Assembly (NCBI RefSeq): GCF_003952385.1
Contig: NZ_CP034444.1
Coordinates: forward strand, 6,275,001 to 6,339,000
Origin: Mesorhizobium sp. M1D.F.Ca.ET.043.01.1.1
GTDB taxonomy: Bacteria; Pseudomonadota; Alphaproteobacteria; Rhizobiales; Rhizobiaceae
Length of the DNA stretch: 64,000 nt
Direction of reading: 5' to 3'
The notes beneath the pieces were generated by a model, which saw only the letters and a list, made by a program, of their open reading frames with translations, did no database searches and was not told the DNA's origin. Positions 46,613-55,086 of the stretch are shown piece by piece. Each line of letters opens with the position of its first letter. Position 1 is the stretch's first letter. The translations under genes and the position numbers were made by a program.

Positions 46613-47549
46613 TGGACGACTACAATTTCCCGCAGGTCACCCAGCTTGCCATCCCGTTCTTCGTCACCGCGATCCTGATCGAGCTCTGGCTGGTGCGCAC
46701 GGGCCGCGCCAAGGGATCATTCGAGACGCGCGACACGCTGGCGAGCCTGATGATGGGAACGGGCAATGTCGTCGCCGGCCTGCTGCTCGGCGTCGTGTCC
46801 TACTGGGCGCTGCTGTGGCTCTGGCAATTCCGCTTCTTCAATCTTGGCCTGTCGTTCTGGGTGTTTGTCGCCGCCTTCCTGCTCGATGATCTGCGCTACT
46901 ATGTCTATCACCGCATCGCGCACCGGGTGCGCTGGGTGTGGGCCGAGCACGTCAACCATCATTCCAGCCAGCACTACAATCTCTCGACGGCGCTGAGGCA
47001 GAGCTGGACCGGCCTCTTTACGTTCACCTTCGTCCTGCAGGCGCCGCTGGTGCTGCTCGGCTTCCATCCGGCGGTGATCGCCTTCGTTTTCGGCTTCAAC
47101 CTCGTCTGGCAGTTCTGGATCCACACAGAGACAATCGGCAGGATGTGGGGCTGGTTCGAGTTCATCTTCAACACGCCCTCGCACCACCGCGTCCACCACG
47201 CCACCAACCCACGAACTATGCCGGAACGCTCATCATCTGGGACCGCATGTTCGGCACCTTCGTCGCGGAACTTGAGGAAGACCGGCCGCGCTACGGCATC
47301 GTCAAGAACATCGGCACCTTCAACCCGCTGAAGGTCGCCTTCCACGAATGGATCGGCATGTTCAAGGATGCTTTTGCGCCAGGGCTGACGCTCGGCCAGC
47401 GCCTCAGCTATCTCATCCGGCCGCCGGGCTGGAGCCATGACGGTTCGCGCGACACCTCCGAGACGCTGAAGGCGGCTTATGTGCGGAGAAATCCGGGAGA
47501 GGCAGGCAAGCCGGGGTTGCCGGCGGTGGATGCGGAGCCGGCGGAGTAG
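46612..47549 (+). pseudogene. Sterol desaturase / fatty acid hydroxylase-family protein, frameshifted
   Basis: A di-iron membrane hydroxylase. Four membrane segments and all His boxes are in the first frame: YHRIAHR, HVNHHSSQHYN and HHRVHH. Near 47213 the frame leaves the family sequence (HHATNPR, then unrelated). The family end, NYAGTLIIWDRMFGTFVAEL to DAEPAE, continues at 47214-47549 in the frame two bases on. Residues usual between NPR and NYAG (such as YLDR) are missing, so about 13 bp seem deleted. The rejoined product would be near 317 residues. Either a recent mutation or an assembly artefact. Confidence 0.82.
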
Positions 47550-48959
47550 TTATTCCGCCGCCTGCGCCTGCGAGGGCAGACCCAACCACTCGCGACAATC
47601 GGCCAATGCGCGCGCGGTGATCGCGCGGCGCTTGGCGACGGTCTTGTCCTTGCCGCGCAGGCGCTTGCCTTCGACCTTCGATGCTTCCATCGGCGGGAAC
47701 AGGCCGAAATTGACGTTCATCGGCTGGAAGGAGCGTTTGCCGGGCTCGTCGTCCGAAACGATATGGCCGCCGGTGATATGGTTGAGCAATGCGCCAAACG
47801 CAGTGGTCGCCGGTGGCAGCGAAACTGCCTGGCCGAGGCGCCCGGCGGCGGCGAAGCGGCCGGCAAGCAGGCCGATAGCGGCGCTTTCGACATAGCCTTC
47901 GCAGCCGGTGATCTGGCCTGCGAAACGCAGGCCCGGCCGCGATTTTAGCTGCAGCGACGGATCGAGCAGCGTCGGCGAGTTGATGTAGGTGTTGCGGTGC
48001 AGACCGCCGAGCCGTGCAAACTCGGCGTTTTCGAGCGCCGGGATGGTGCGGAAGATGCGCACCTGCTCGGCATGCTTCAGCTTGGTCTGAAAGCCGACCA
48101 TGTTGTAGAGCGTGCCCAGCGCATTGTCCTGGCGGAGCTGCACGACCGCATAGGCTTTCACCGACGGATTGTGGACGTTGGTCAGGCCCATCGGCTTCAT
48201 CGGCCCGTAGCGCAGCGTTTCGACGCCGCGTTCGGCCATCACCTCGATCGGCAGGCAGCCGTCGAAATAGGGCGTGCCTTCCCACTGCTTGAACTCGGTT
48301 TTTTGGCCTTCCAGCAGGGCCGAAACAAAGGTGAGATACTGCTCCTTGTCCATCGGGCAGTTGATATAGTCCTTGCCGGTGCCGCCGGGCCCGACCTTGT
48401 CGTAGCGCGACTGGAACCACGAAGTGTTCATGTCGATCGTGTCGAAATGCACGATCGGCGCAATGGCGTCGAAGAAGGCGAGCGCATCGGCGCCGGTCGC
48501 CTCGGCGATCGACTGGGCGAGCGAGGGGGCCGTCAGCGGGCCGGTGGCGATGATCGCCTGGTCCCACTCCGCCGACGGCAGGCCGGGGACTTCCTCGCGC
48601 TCAATCGTGATCAGCGGATGCGCCTCGATCTTCTTCGTCACCGCGTCGGAAAAGCCGTCGCGGTCGACGGCTAAAGCGCCGCCTGCCGGCACTTGGTGCG
48701 CGTCGCCTGCGCCCATGATCAGCGAGCCGGCAAGCCGCATTTCGGCATGCAGCAGGCCGACCGCGTTGTTCTCGGCATCGTCGGAGCGGAACGAGTTCGA
48801 GCAGACGAGCTCGGCCAGGCCGTCTGTCTTGTGGGCGTCGGTGCCGCGCACGGGGCGCATTTCATGCAGCACGACAGGGACGCCGGCCTCGGCGATCTGC
48901 CAAGCGGCTTCGGAGCCGGCGAGGCCGCCGCCGATGACATGTACGGGATTTTTGCTCAT
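47550..48959 (-). CDS. trmFO: Methylenetetrahydrofolate-tRNA-(uracil-5-)-methyltransferase TrmFO
   Basis: A 469-residue folate/FAD enzyme that makes 5-methyluridine 54 in tRNA. The FAD loop is [20 protein letters not shown] (residues 6-25). Further blocks are [40 protein letters not shown] and [14 protein letters not shown]. The frame is open upstream to 49262, but that stretch is the RNA-hairpin region; the start is [11 protein letters not shown] at 48959. It lies head-to-tail, with no spacer, against the sterol-desaturase pseudogene's end. Confidence 0.95.
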   Translation of the reverse strand: MSKNPVHVIGGGLAGSEAAWQIAEAGVPVVLHEMRPVRGTDAHKTDGLAELVCSNSFRSDDAENNAVGLLHAEMRLAGSLIMGAGDAHQVPAGGALAVDRDGFSDAVTKKIEAHPLITIEREEVPGLPSAEWDQAIIATGPLTAPSLAQSIAEATGADALAFFDAIAPIVHFDTIDMNTSWFQSRYDKVGPGGTGKDYINCPMDKEQYLTFVSALLEGQKTEFKQWEGTPYFDGCLPIEVMAERGVETLRYGPMKPMGLTNVHNPSVKAYAVVQLRQDNALGTLYNMVGFQTKLKHAEQVRIFRTIPALENAEFARLGGLHRNTYINSPTLLDPSLQLKSRPGLRFAGQITGCEGYVESAAIGLLAGRFAAAGRLGQAVSLPPATTAFGALLNHITGGHIVSDDEPGKRSFQPMNVNFGLFPPMEASKVEGKRLRGKDKTVAKRRAITARALADCREWLGLPSQAQAAE

Positions 48960-49040
48960 GAGCGCCGGAATAGTCGCTTGGCGGCCTGATTGCAATTGCC
49001 GGGCAATGGGCACTGCGGGAAGCTGCCGCCAAAACAACAA

Positions 49041-49146
49041 CACCCGCCGGGGGAGGAGGTCCGGCGGGTGTCGTTTTGGGGGTCGATCCTCGGGAGGAGG
49101 TGAAGATCGACCGTATTCGCCATCGCCGGGGAGGAGGTCGGCTTTG
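49041..49146 (-). ncRNA. CcsR/cuckoo-like hairpin array, unit A (three hairpins with CUCCUCCC loops)
   Basis: Three hairpins, each with loop GGGAGGAGGT on + (ACCUCCUCCC on -), at 49051-49060, 49092-49101 and 49129-49138. Stem 1 is a perfect 10 bp (CACCCGCCGG / CCGGCGGGTG). Stem 2 has GGTCGATC / GATCGACC; stem 3 is weaker. On the minus strand, stem 1 is last and is followed by TTGTTGTTTT, which suits a terminator. The loop is complementary to Shine-Dalgarno sequences. The same motif and the position after DUF1127 genes define Rhodobacter CcsR RNAs. It ends ~80 bp before trmFO. Confidence 0.82.
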
Positions 49147-49216
49147 ACGAAATTCCTTCCGCCAATTGAAAAGGGGCGGATCCTTCGAAGACGAACTACG
49201 TTCGCTTCTGGAACAA

Positions 49217-49324
49217 CGCCCGCCGGGGGAGGAGGTCCGGCGGGCGCCGTTTCGATGGTCAACCTTTGGGAGGAGGTAAAGGCTGACCGTATCCGTCAGG
49301 GTCGGGGAGGAGGTCGACCCTGGC
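49217..49324 (-). ncRNA. CcsR/cuckoo-like hairpin array, unit B (three hairpins with CUCCUCCC loops)
   Basis: The second triplet, loops at 49227-49236, 49268-49277 and 49305-49314. Spacing (41 and 37 bp) is the same as in unit A, and the unit repeats at +176 bp, so the triplet was duplicated. Stems are CGCCCGCCGG / CCGGCGGGCG (perfect), GGTCAACCTTT / AAAGGCTGACC (10 of 11) and GTCAGGGTCG / CGACCCTGGC (9 of 10). Stems differ between hairpins while loops are invariant. It begins 12 bp after the stop of the nearer DUF1127 gene, so it may be cut from that transcript. Confidence 0.82.
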
Positions 49325-49336
49325 GAAATGCCTTGC

Positions 49337-49477
49337 TTAGACCGCCTTGCGGGCGATCATCTTGATCTCGTCGCGAACGATGCCGAGATCATGGAGCTGG
49401 CGGTTCGAAAGCCGACCCAGCTCGGAAACCGTCTCGCGATAAACGCGCCAGTTACGATAGCTGCGGATCAGGTTCAT
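49337..49477 (-). CDS. DUF1127 small protein (46 residues), promoter-distal copy
   Basis: A 46-residue protein too short for usual ORF cut-offs. It starts MNLIRSYRNWRVYRETVSEL and ends DEIKMIARKAV. The Trp-Arg-x-Tyr and LxxLSNRQLHDLGI blocks are the DUF1127 signature. DUF1127 proteins such as CcaF1 of Rhodobacter sphaeroides affect RNA turnover and stress physiology and are co-transcribed with CcsR RNAs. It is followed by hairpin unit B. The paralogue upstream is 51 bp away. Confidence 0.9.
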   Translation of the reverse strand: MNLIRSYRNWRVYRETVSELGRLSNRQLHDLGIVRDEIKMIARKAV

Positions 49478-49500
49478 TGTCTTACTCTTCTCAAAACTGG

Positions 49501-49522
49501 TTCGGACCATTCGCGGTCCGAA
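49501..49522 (-). repeat. Hairpin between the two DUF1127 genes
   Basis: TTCGGACC (49501-49508) and GGTCCGAA (49515-49522) form a perfect 8-bp stem in the 50-bp spacer. Related leader words (GGTTCGGATCATT) precede the upstream gene at about 49690, so the leader seems duplicated with the gene. Confidence 0.6.
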
Positions 49523-49527
49523 GCGGA

Positions 49528-49668
49528 TTAGACCGCCTTGCGGGCGACGTAGTGGATGTCGCTGCGGCTGATGCCGAGGTCGGTCAGTTCACGGTTCGAC
49601 AGGCGGCTCAGCTCGGAAACGGTTTCCCGGTAGCGGCGCCAGTTGCGGTAGTTGCGGATCAAGTTCAT
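49528..49668 (-). CDS. DUF1127 small protein (46 residues), promoter-proximal copy
   Basis: A 46-residue paralogue, starting MNLIRNYRNWRRYRETVSEL and ending SDIHYVARKAV. It shares most residues with the next copy, including the RYRETVSELxRLSNRxLxDLGI core. It is the first gene of the unit. The upstream 200 bp (49680-49900) are AT-rich on the minus strand, with TATAAC-like words near 49735, a plausible promoter. Its role is inferred from the CcaF1 case only. Confidence 0.9.
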   Translation of the reverse strand: MNLIRNYRNWRRYRETVSELSRLSNRELTDLGISRSDIHYVARKAV

Positions 49669-49902
49669 GGTAGTGCTCGTTTCGTCTTTGGTTCGGATCA
49701 TTCCGTTTGTGTACGAACAGAAAATAGGTGGGGTTATATCGGTTTAAAAGTGCCATTGGCGCATGGCAGCAATGCAAATTGTGCAATGCAACATTAACGG
49801 CCATTCACGCTTGAGACACAAAGAAGACCGAATCGGAAAATGCCGCTGCGTCAACGGTTTGGGCCGCGCGGCTAGAAAAAGGGCCAAGCTCGGGGGAGGC
49901 GC

Positions 49903-51021
49903 ATGGCGGGCTATGTGACACGGGTTGGGGCGGATATCGCCCGCTGGCGGGAGGCGGGCCTGATCGACGCGCCAACCGCGGACGCCTTGGCGCGCGACGT
50001 GGCCGCCAACGAGCGCACTTCGCTGAGCTTCGGCTCGATCCTGGCGATGATGGCGGCGTTGCTGTTCGGTGCAGCGATCCTGATCTTCGTCGCGGCCAAT
50101 TGGGAAGCCATTCCGCGGCTGGCGCGGGTGGCGGCGTTGTTTGCCGTCATCCTAGGCGGCTATGTCGGCGGCGCATTCTTGAAGACGCGCGATCACGCGG
50201 CGATCGGCGAGGCGCTGTGGGTCGTCGCCGCCGCGGCCTTCGGCGGATCGATCGCCTTGATCGGCCAGATGTACCACCTGTCGGGTGACGAAGCCTCGGC
50301 GCTGCTGACCTGGTGCGCCGGCACGGCGCTGGCAGCGGTCGCATTGCGCTCGAACCCGCTCACAGTCGCGTCGGTCGGCATCGCCGACGCCTGGTTGTTC
50401 CTCAAATGGGGCGGATTTTTCCGCCGGGCCGAGTTTCCTTATCTCTTCGCCGCCGTGGCGCTGGTGCTGTTCGCCATTTCATTCTGGACACGCAGCCAGG
50501 CGGCGCGACACCTGATCATCCTGTCGATCCTGTTCTATCTGGCGCTGCTGGTCATAGACCACAACACGCTCCAGGTCGCGATTCCCCTCGTGCTCGTCTC
50601 GGCGCTGCTGTTTGCAGCGGCGATCTTCGCCGCCGAGCCCGTCGAAAGGATCGCGCAACTCGGCGGCCGGCTGCCCTTGCACGCGCTGATCGGCTTTCTT
50701 GCCGGCCTGGCAATGGTCCAGTTCGAACTGGCCGACGAGGCGAGCTACAATAGCGGCTTTGCCGTTGCCTCGGCGGTCGCGCTTGCCGGCATCGTCGCAG
50801 CGATCATGCTCGGCGGCCGTGAGAGCAGGGGCTTGCGCTGGGTAGCCTATGCCGGCTTCGCCTTCGAACTCGCCATCATCTATGTGGTGATGTTGCAGTC
50901 GATGCTCGACACGGCGGGCTTCTTCCTGTCCGCGGGCGTGCTGCTGGGGATACTGGCGCTGGTCATCATCCGCGTCGAAAAACGCATGAAAAAGCCCGCC
51001 GGAGGAGGAGCAGCGGCATGA
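49903..51021 (+). CDS. DUF2157 membrane protein
   Basis: A 372-residue protein. A short N-terminal soluble region (YVTRVGADIARWREAGLIDA) is followed by about ten hydrophobic segments, with FVAANWEAIPRLARVAALFA near residue 66, a block seen in DUF2157 proteins. Function is unknown. It overlaps the GDYXXLXY gene by 4 bp (ATGA), and the two families commonly occur together. Divergent from the DUF1127 unit. Confidence 0.85.
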   Translation: MAGYVTRVGADIARWREAGLIDAPTADALARDVAANERTSLSFGSILAMMAALLFGAAILIFVAANWEAIPRLARVAALFAVILGGYVGGAFLKTRDHAAIGEALWVVAAAAFGGSIALIGQMYHLSGDEASALLTWCAGTALAAVALRSNPLTVASVGIADAWLFLKWGGFFRRAEFPYLFAAVALVLFAISFWTRSQAARHLIILSILFYLALLVIDHNTLQVAIPLVLVSALLFAAAIFAAEPVERIAQLGGRLPLHALIGFLAGLAMVQFELADEASYNSGFAVASAVALAGIVAAIMLGGRESRGLRWVAYAGFAFELAIIYVVMLQSMLDTAGFFLSAGVLLGILALVIIRVEKRMKKPAGGGAAA

Positions 51022-51599
51022 GCGGCAAAAGACTGATCATCGCGGCGCTGGTGCTGGCGCTCGTCCAGATAGGCTTCCTCAGCTGGATCATTGCCGGACG
51101 CGCGGCGATCCTGCGCAACGGCAAGGAAGTCCTGCTCAAGGTCGAGCCCGTCGATCCGCGCGATCTCCTGCGCGGCGACTATATTTCGGTCAACAACAAC
51201 ATCTCGCGGATCCCGGTGAAGCTCATCGCCAACATTCCGCCAGGCAGGGTCACGAGCAACGACTCCGAGCTCGTCGTCAGGTTGAAGAAGGGTGCCGACG
51301 GCTATTGGCAGCCGACCGCGGCATGGTTCGACCAAGCGCCGGCGCCTGCCGTTTCCGATGAGGCCGACATCGTAGGGCATGTGGCGGATGGCTGGGATCT
51401 ACGCTCACCCGACATGACGATCGCGCCGGAATACGGAATCGATCGCTTCTATGTGCCGGAAGGCGAGGGGATGGCGATCCAGAGCGACGTGCGGGTACGG
51501 CCGTTCGGCATCAAGCTGGCGCTCGCGGCCGACGGCACGGCGCAGATCAAGGCGCTGATGGATGGCGACAAGACGCTGTTCGAGGAGCCGCTTTATTAA
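51018..51599 (+). CDS. GDYXXLXY-domain protein
   Basis: A 193-residue protein with an N-terminal membrane anchor (LIIAALVLALVQIGFLSWII) and a periplasmic domain. The family motif is at DLLRGDYISVNNNIS. RFYVPEGEGMAIQSDVRVRPFG is a second block. It is of unknown function and is encoded as a coupled pair with the DUF2157 protein, so the two probably act together. Confidence 0.85.
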   Translation: MSGKRLIIAALVLALVQIGFLSWIIAGRAAILRNGKEVLLKVEPVDPRDLLRGDYISVNNNISRIPVKLIANIPPGRVTSNDSELVVRLKKGADGYWQPTAAWFDQAPAPAVSDEADIVGHVADGWDLRSPDMTIAPEYGIDRFYVPEGEGMAIQSDVRVRPFGIKLALAADGTAQIKALMDGDKTLFEEPLY

Positions 51600-51696
51600 T
51601 CCTCCTTCGCCAAGGCTTCGGAGGCTACGCCTTCGTCTAACGACTAGGCCTAACGAACTGGGGTGGCCTGCCGCCCGAAGCTCGAAGAGCGAAGGA

Positions 51697-51781
51697 TGGT
51701 GCGGATGAAGGGACTCGAACCCCCACGCCTTTCGGCACTGGAACCTAAATCCAGGGCGTCTACCAATTCCGCCACATCCGC
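51697..51781 (-). tRNA. tRNA-Leu (anticodon TAG)
   Basis: On the minus strand acceptor GCGGATG (51781-51775) pairs with CATCCGC (51707-51701), then A and encoded CCA (51699-51697). The anticodon arm CTGGA-TTTAGGT-TCCAG presents TAG. A long variable arm (TGCCGAAAGGCG) and T arm GGTTCGAGTCC follow, as expected for Leu. Length is 85 nt with CCA. Confidence 0.95.
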
Positions 51782-52134
51782 GTTCCCCGGCAATCCCATG
51801 TAGCCATCATTCTGTCAATGTCGGGGTCCAATGGGTCCGGGGCACCCTCATTCGCCTAATCGCGAAGATGGTTGAAAATTAGCCTAGCCTGTGACAAAAG
51901 GCGTGTCGAATGTGACGGGACGCGACTATCCGCTTCTGCAGAATGTAAAAAGAAGTAGGAAAAACAAAGACTTCTTCACATTTTGGGAAGTGGAGTTCAG
52001 GAGAGTTTGAGCCGCGTTAGCGGTCAAATCACTGGGTTCCGTGCCAAAAGCCATTTCCGGCAAGATTATACCGGCAGGCTGTGAACGGCTAAGAACCGTT
52101 TGGCAGCCTCATTGGTGAAAACAAAGGTTTTAGG
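51782..52134 (+). promoter_or_regulatory. Leader region of trigger factor with an AT-rich inverted repeat
   Basis: A 353-bp gap. An interrupted inverted repeat, AATGT..AAGAAGT (51942-51956) with ACTTCTT..ACATT (51970-51982), lies about 160 bp before the gene. The sequence around it is unusually A-rich for this genome. It may be a regulatory structure or part of the promoter. No gene is seen. Confidence 0.4.
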
Positions 52135-53634
52135 ATGCAGGTCACCGAAACGCTCAACTCCGGTCTCAAGCGCGAGATCAAGATCACCGTGCCGGCCGGT
52201 GACATGGAAGCCAAGCTGATGGCGCGGCTGAACGACGCCCGCGACAAGGTGCGGATCAACGGCTTCCGCCCCGGCAAGGTGCCGGTGCAGCACCTGCGCA
52301 AGATGTACGGCAAGTCGTTCATGGCCGAGGTCGTCAACGAGATCCTCAACGACTCGACCCGTTCGATCATCTCGGGCCGCGGCGAAAAGGCCGCCATGCA
52401 GCCCGAAGTCATCATGACCGAAGACGAGAAGGAAGCCGAAAAGATCCTGGCCGGCGGCGCCGATTTCGAGTTCCGCCTCAATTACGAGGTCATCCCGGCC
52501 ATAGAGGTCAAGGATTTCTCCGACATCAAGGTGACGCGTCAGGTCTACGACGTGCCTGAACAGGAAGTCGAAGACCAGGTGAAGCGGGTCGCCGAGTCGG
52601 CTCGCAGCTACGAGCCGAAGGACGGCAAGGCCGCCGAAGGCGACCGCGTGAGCATCGACTATGTCGGCAAGATCGGCGGCGAGGCCTTCGCTGGCGGCGC
52701 CGGCACCGACCAGCCGCTGGTGCTCGGCTCCAAGGAATTCATCCCGGGCTTCGAGGACCAGTTGATCGGCGCCAAGGCGGGCGACGAGAAGCAGGTCACC
52801 GTCACCTTCCCGGAGAACTACCAGGCGGCGCATCTGGCCGGCAAGGAAGCCACCTTCGACGTGACAGTCAAGGAAGTTTCGGCGCCCGGCGCGCTGGAAA
52901 TCAATGACGAGACGGCCAAGAACCTCGGCCTGGAATCGCTGGAACGCCTGCGCGAGATCGTGCGCGGCCAGATCGAGAACCAGTTCGGTTCGATGACCCG
53001 CCAGAAGGTGAAGCGCCAGCTGCTCGACCAGCTCGATGCCGCCTACTCCTTCGAGGCGCCGTCGAAGCTCGTCGAGGCCGAGTTCAACAACATTTGGGCG
53101 CAGGTCAACCGCGACCTCGAGGCTGCCGGCCGCACCTTCGCCGACGAGGAGACGACGGAAGAAGAGGCGCGCGCCGAATATATGCGTCTGGCCGAACGCC
53201 GGGTGCGTCTCGGCCTGGTTCTCGCCGAGATCGGCGAGAAAGCCGGCGTCACCGTGTCGGACGAAGAGCTGCAGCGCGGCCTGTTCGAGCAGGTCCGCCG
53301 CTTCCCGGCCAACCAGCAGCAGGAAGCCTTCGAGTTCTATCGCAGCAACCCGGAAGCGATCAATTCGTTGCGCGCGCCGATGTTCGAGGAGAAGGTCGTC
53401 GACTACCTGCTCGGTCAGATCTCGGTCGATGACGTCAAGGTCAGCAAGGAAGAGCTGATGGCCGACGACGAGGAGGCGGAAATCGCAACCAAGGCGAAGC
53501 CGGCGAAGAAGGCAACCTCGAAGAAGGCCGAGGCCAAGGCAAGCGAAGCAAAGGCGAGCGAAGCCGCCGGCGAGGCCGAAGAGCCCAAGAAGAAGGCCGC
53601 GCCGAAGAAGAAGGCAGCCAAGGACGCCGAGTAA
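52135..53634 (+). CDS. tig: Trigger factor (ribosome-bound chaperone, peptidyl-prolyl isomerase)
   Basis: A 499-residue chaperone. The N-terminal ribosome-binding domain has the signature [20 protein letters not shown] (near residues 43-62). A FKBP-type PPIase domain follows (about 160-245, [20 protein letters not shown] and [20 protein letters not shown]). A helical C-terminal arm completes it. An extra tail of about 45 residues rich in Lys/Ala/Glu ([16 protein letters not shown]) is typical of rhizobial homologues. The gene has its own leader and a strong terminator. Confidence 0.96.
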   Translation: MQVTETLNSGLKREIKITVPAGDMEAKLMARLNDARDKVRINGFRPGKVPVQHLRKMYGKSFMAEVVNEILNDSTRSIISGRGEKAAMQPEVIMTEDEKEAEKILAGGADFEFRLNYEVIPAIEVKDFSDIKVTRQVYDVPEQEVEDQVKRVAESARSYEPKDGKAAEGDRVSIDYVGKIGGEAFAGGAGTDQPLVLGSKEFIPGFEDQLIGAKAGDEKQVTVTFPENYQAAHLAGKEATFDVTVKEVSAPGALEINDETAKNLGLESLERLREIVRGQIENQFGSMTRQKVKRQLLDQLDAAYSFEAPSKLVEAEFNNIWAQVNRDLEAAGRTFADEETTEEEARAEYMRLAERRVRLGLVLAEIGEKAGVTVSDEELQRGLFEQVRRFPANQQQEAFEFYRSNPEAINSLRAPMFEEKVVDYLLGQISVDDVKVSKEELMADDEEAEIATKAKPAKKATSKKAEAKASEAKASEAAGEAEEPKKKAAPKKKAAKDAE

Positions 53635-53660
53635 TACGGCTCAACAACGCGATTTCGAAA

Positions 53661-53685
53661 GGCCGCCCTCGAGGGCGGCCTTTTT
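53661..53685 (+). terminator. Rho-independent terminator after tig
   Basis: A perfect 20-bp palindrome GGCCGCCCTC/GAGGGCGGCC followed by TTTTT. Confidence 0.92.
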
Positions 53686-53820
53686 CGTTGCCGTATTCGT
53701 TTGTTGCCGCGCGGCAACACAATCGGCTTCGGATGGATGTCCGCTGCTGGCGATACCGAACGTTGATGATTATCTGCGCGATATCGCATTCGGCAGGGTC
53801 GTTTGGAGGCACGGGTGATC

Positions 53821-54339
53821 ATGGCATTCAAGACGAGGGGCGTGGTTGTTGCCGCGGCGCTCTTGCTTGCCACCGCTTGTGTGGCACAGGCCGGACCCGA
53901 TCTCGGCAACTGGCGCGTCGATGCCGGCAGCGACGGCCAGGTGACGGCATCGCTCTACGCCACCAACAAGCTGATCACCGGCAACGGCGCGCTGGGCTAC
54001 AGTCCGGTATTGACGCTGGCCTGCCGGCCGGGCGGCGAACCGCGCTGGAGCGAATGGCTGCAGCTCAACGACGCTGTGTCGGCCAGCCGCAAGATCACCA
54101 TGTCGGTCATGCTCGACGGGGGCAGCAAATTCGACGAAAGCTGGTCCGTCGGGCCACGCGGCAAGCTGCTGGTCAGGGAAGGCGATGACGGCATCAAGCG
54201 GCTGGTTTCGGCGAGCCGGCTGTTGCTGTCCTGGCGCTTCGGCCTGCTGTCCGGACGCGGCGAGGCCGATTTCGACCTCGCCGGGCTGTCCGAGGCGATC
54301 GGACAGATGGCCTCAAGCTGCAACACCGATCCGCCGTGA
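53821..54339 (+). CDS. Predicted secreted protein of unknown function
   Basis: About 172 residues from the ATG at 53821. The signal peptide (MAFKTRGVVVAAALLLATAC to AQA-GPD) precedes a mostly beta-strand domain with LTLACRPGGEPRWSEWLQLN and a closing DFDLAGLSEAIGQMASSC. A Cys pair (in LACRPG and SSCNTD) may form a disulfide. The closing helix faintly resembles VasI/TagO-like proteins, too weak to name. It stands alone, with no T6SS genes in the window. Confidence 0.7.
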   Translation: MAFKTRGVVVAAALLLATACVAQAGPDLGNWRVDAGSDGQVTASLYATNKLITGNGALGYSPVLTLACRPGGEPRWSEWLQLNDAVSASRKITMSVMLDGGSKFDESWSVGPRGKLLVREGDDGIKRLVSASRLLLSWRFGLLSGRGEADFDLAGLSEAIGQMASSCNTDPP

Positions 54340-54524
54340 CCTGTCCGCGCGCGGCCTAAAGCTTCGCAAACGCTGGCTTTTTCTACCCACTGCGAGGATT
54401 CTGTGGTATGCAGATGCCGCAATTCCACGAAGGACGTGAATATTCCGCTTTGCCGAGCAGGCACGCCAGCGGGCCGGTGTGGTGCGGATCGTCCGACGCA
54501 AACGACGTTCAGGGAGGAAGTGCC

Positions 54525-54905
54525 ATGCGCTCAATCGCGCTTTTCATCGTCTTGTCCGCTACAACCTTCCTCGCAAGCCCAACGCAGGCCCAGGATGCTG
54601 CCGCAGGCGAGAAGGTCTTCACCAAGTGCAAGGTCTGCCACATCGCCGACCAGGACCAGAACAAGGTCGGCCCGTCTCTGAACGGCGTCATCGGGCGCAC
54701 CGCAGGCACGCATCCCGGTTTCACTTATTCCACGGCCATGATCGAAGCTGGAAAGTCCGGCATCAAATGGGACGAGCCTACGCTGACAAAATATCTTCAC
54801 GACCCCAAGGCGATGGTCAAAGGGACGAAGATGGCGTTTCCCGGTCTCAAGAACGATGAGGACGTAGCCAACGTCATCGCTTACCTGAAGCAGTTTTCCA
54901 AGTAA
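54525..54905 (+). CDS. Class I cytochrome c (c550/c2 type)
   Basis: A 126-residue periplasmic electron carrier. The signal peptide (MRSIALFIVLSATTFLASPT to AQA-QD) is followed by a haem site, FTKCKVCHIADQDQNKVGPS. The sixth ligand Met is in GTKMAFPGLKNDEDVANVIA. Length and motifs match the cytochrome c2/c550 group. The start has AGGGAGG ahead. A possible donor for the oxidase encoded at 56.9-61.4 kb (inference). Confidence 0.92.
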   Translation: MRSIALFIVLSATTFLASPTQAQDAAAGEKVFTKCKVCHIADQDQNKVGPSLNGVIGRTAGTHPGFTYSTAMIEAGKSGIKWDEPTLTKYLHDPKAMVKGTKMAFPGLKNDEDVANVIAYLKQFSK

Positions 54906-54983
54906 GCGGGTTCTCATAGGCTCGTCGGTGGTTGCCGGCTCGCGCCGGCCGATTGCGTTGCTGAAGTGGCGCGCCCGGCGCCA

Positions 54984-55064
54984 TCATGCCGGCAGGGCAA
55001 AGAATCCCAACACCAGCAGAATAACGATGCCAAGGCCGAGTATGAGAAGCGTCCGCGTGTCCAT
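54984..55064 (-). CDS. 26-residue single-pass membrane peptide
   Basis: The sequence starts MDTRTLLILGLGIVILLVLG and ends FFALPA, one hydrophobic helix with a charged start. GAAGG lies about 8 bp before the ATG. It is below the length of usual ORF calls, and it reads toward the cytochrome c gene. A palindromic repeat stands about 25 bp upstream. Function is unknown. The composition and ribosome-binding site favour a real gene, but this is only moderate support. Confidence 0.55.
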   Translation of the reverse strand: MDTRTLLILGLGIVILLVLGFFALPA

Positions 55065-55086
55065 GACATTCGCCTTCGACCGGGCG

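Noticed and set aside
49041..49324. Plus-strand CsrA/RsmA sponge RNA (GGA motifs in hairpin loops)
   Set aside because: The plus-strand loops do carry GGA, but the adjacent DUF1127 genes and T-rich tails point to minus-strand transcription, as in CcsR loci. Not fully excluded; strand-specific RNA data decide.
49041..49324. CRISPR array
   Set aside because: Repeats are 10 bp inside differing stems, spacing is regular in triplets rather than uniform, and no cas genes are present.
48960..49365. Long ORFs through the hairpin region (extension of trmFO to 49262 and a plus-strand frame of about 313 codons)
   Set aside because: They are open only because of GC-rich repeats; no family sequence precedes [11 protein letters not shown] of TrmFO, and the hairpins explain the conservation.
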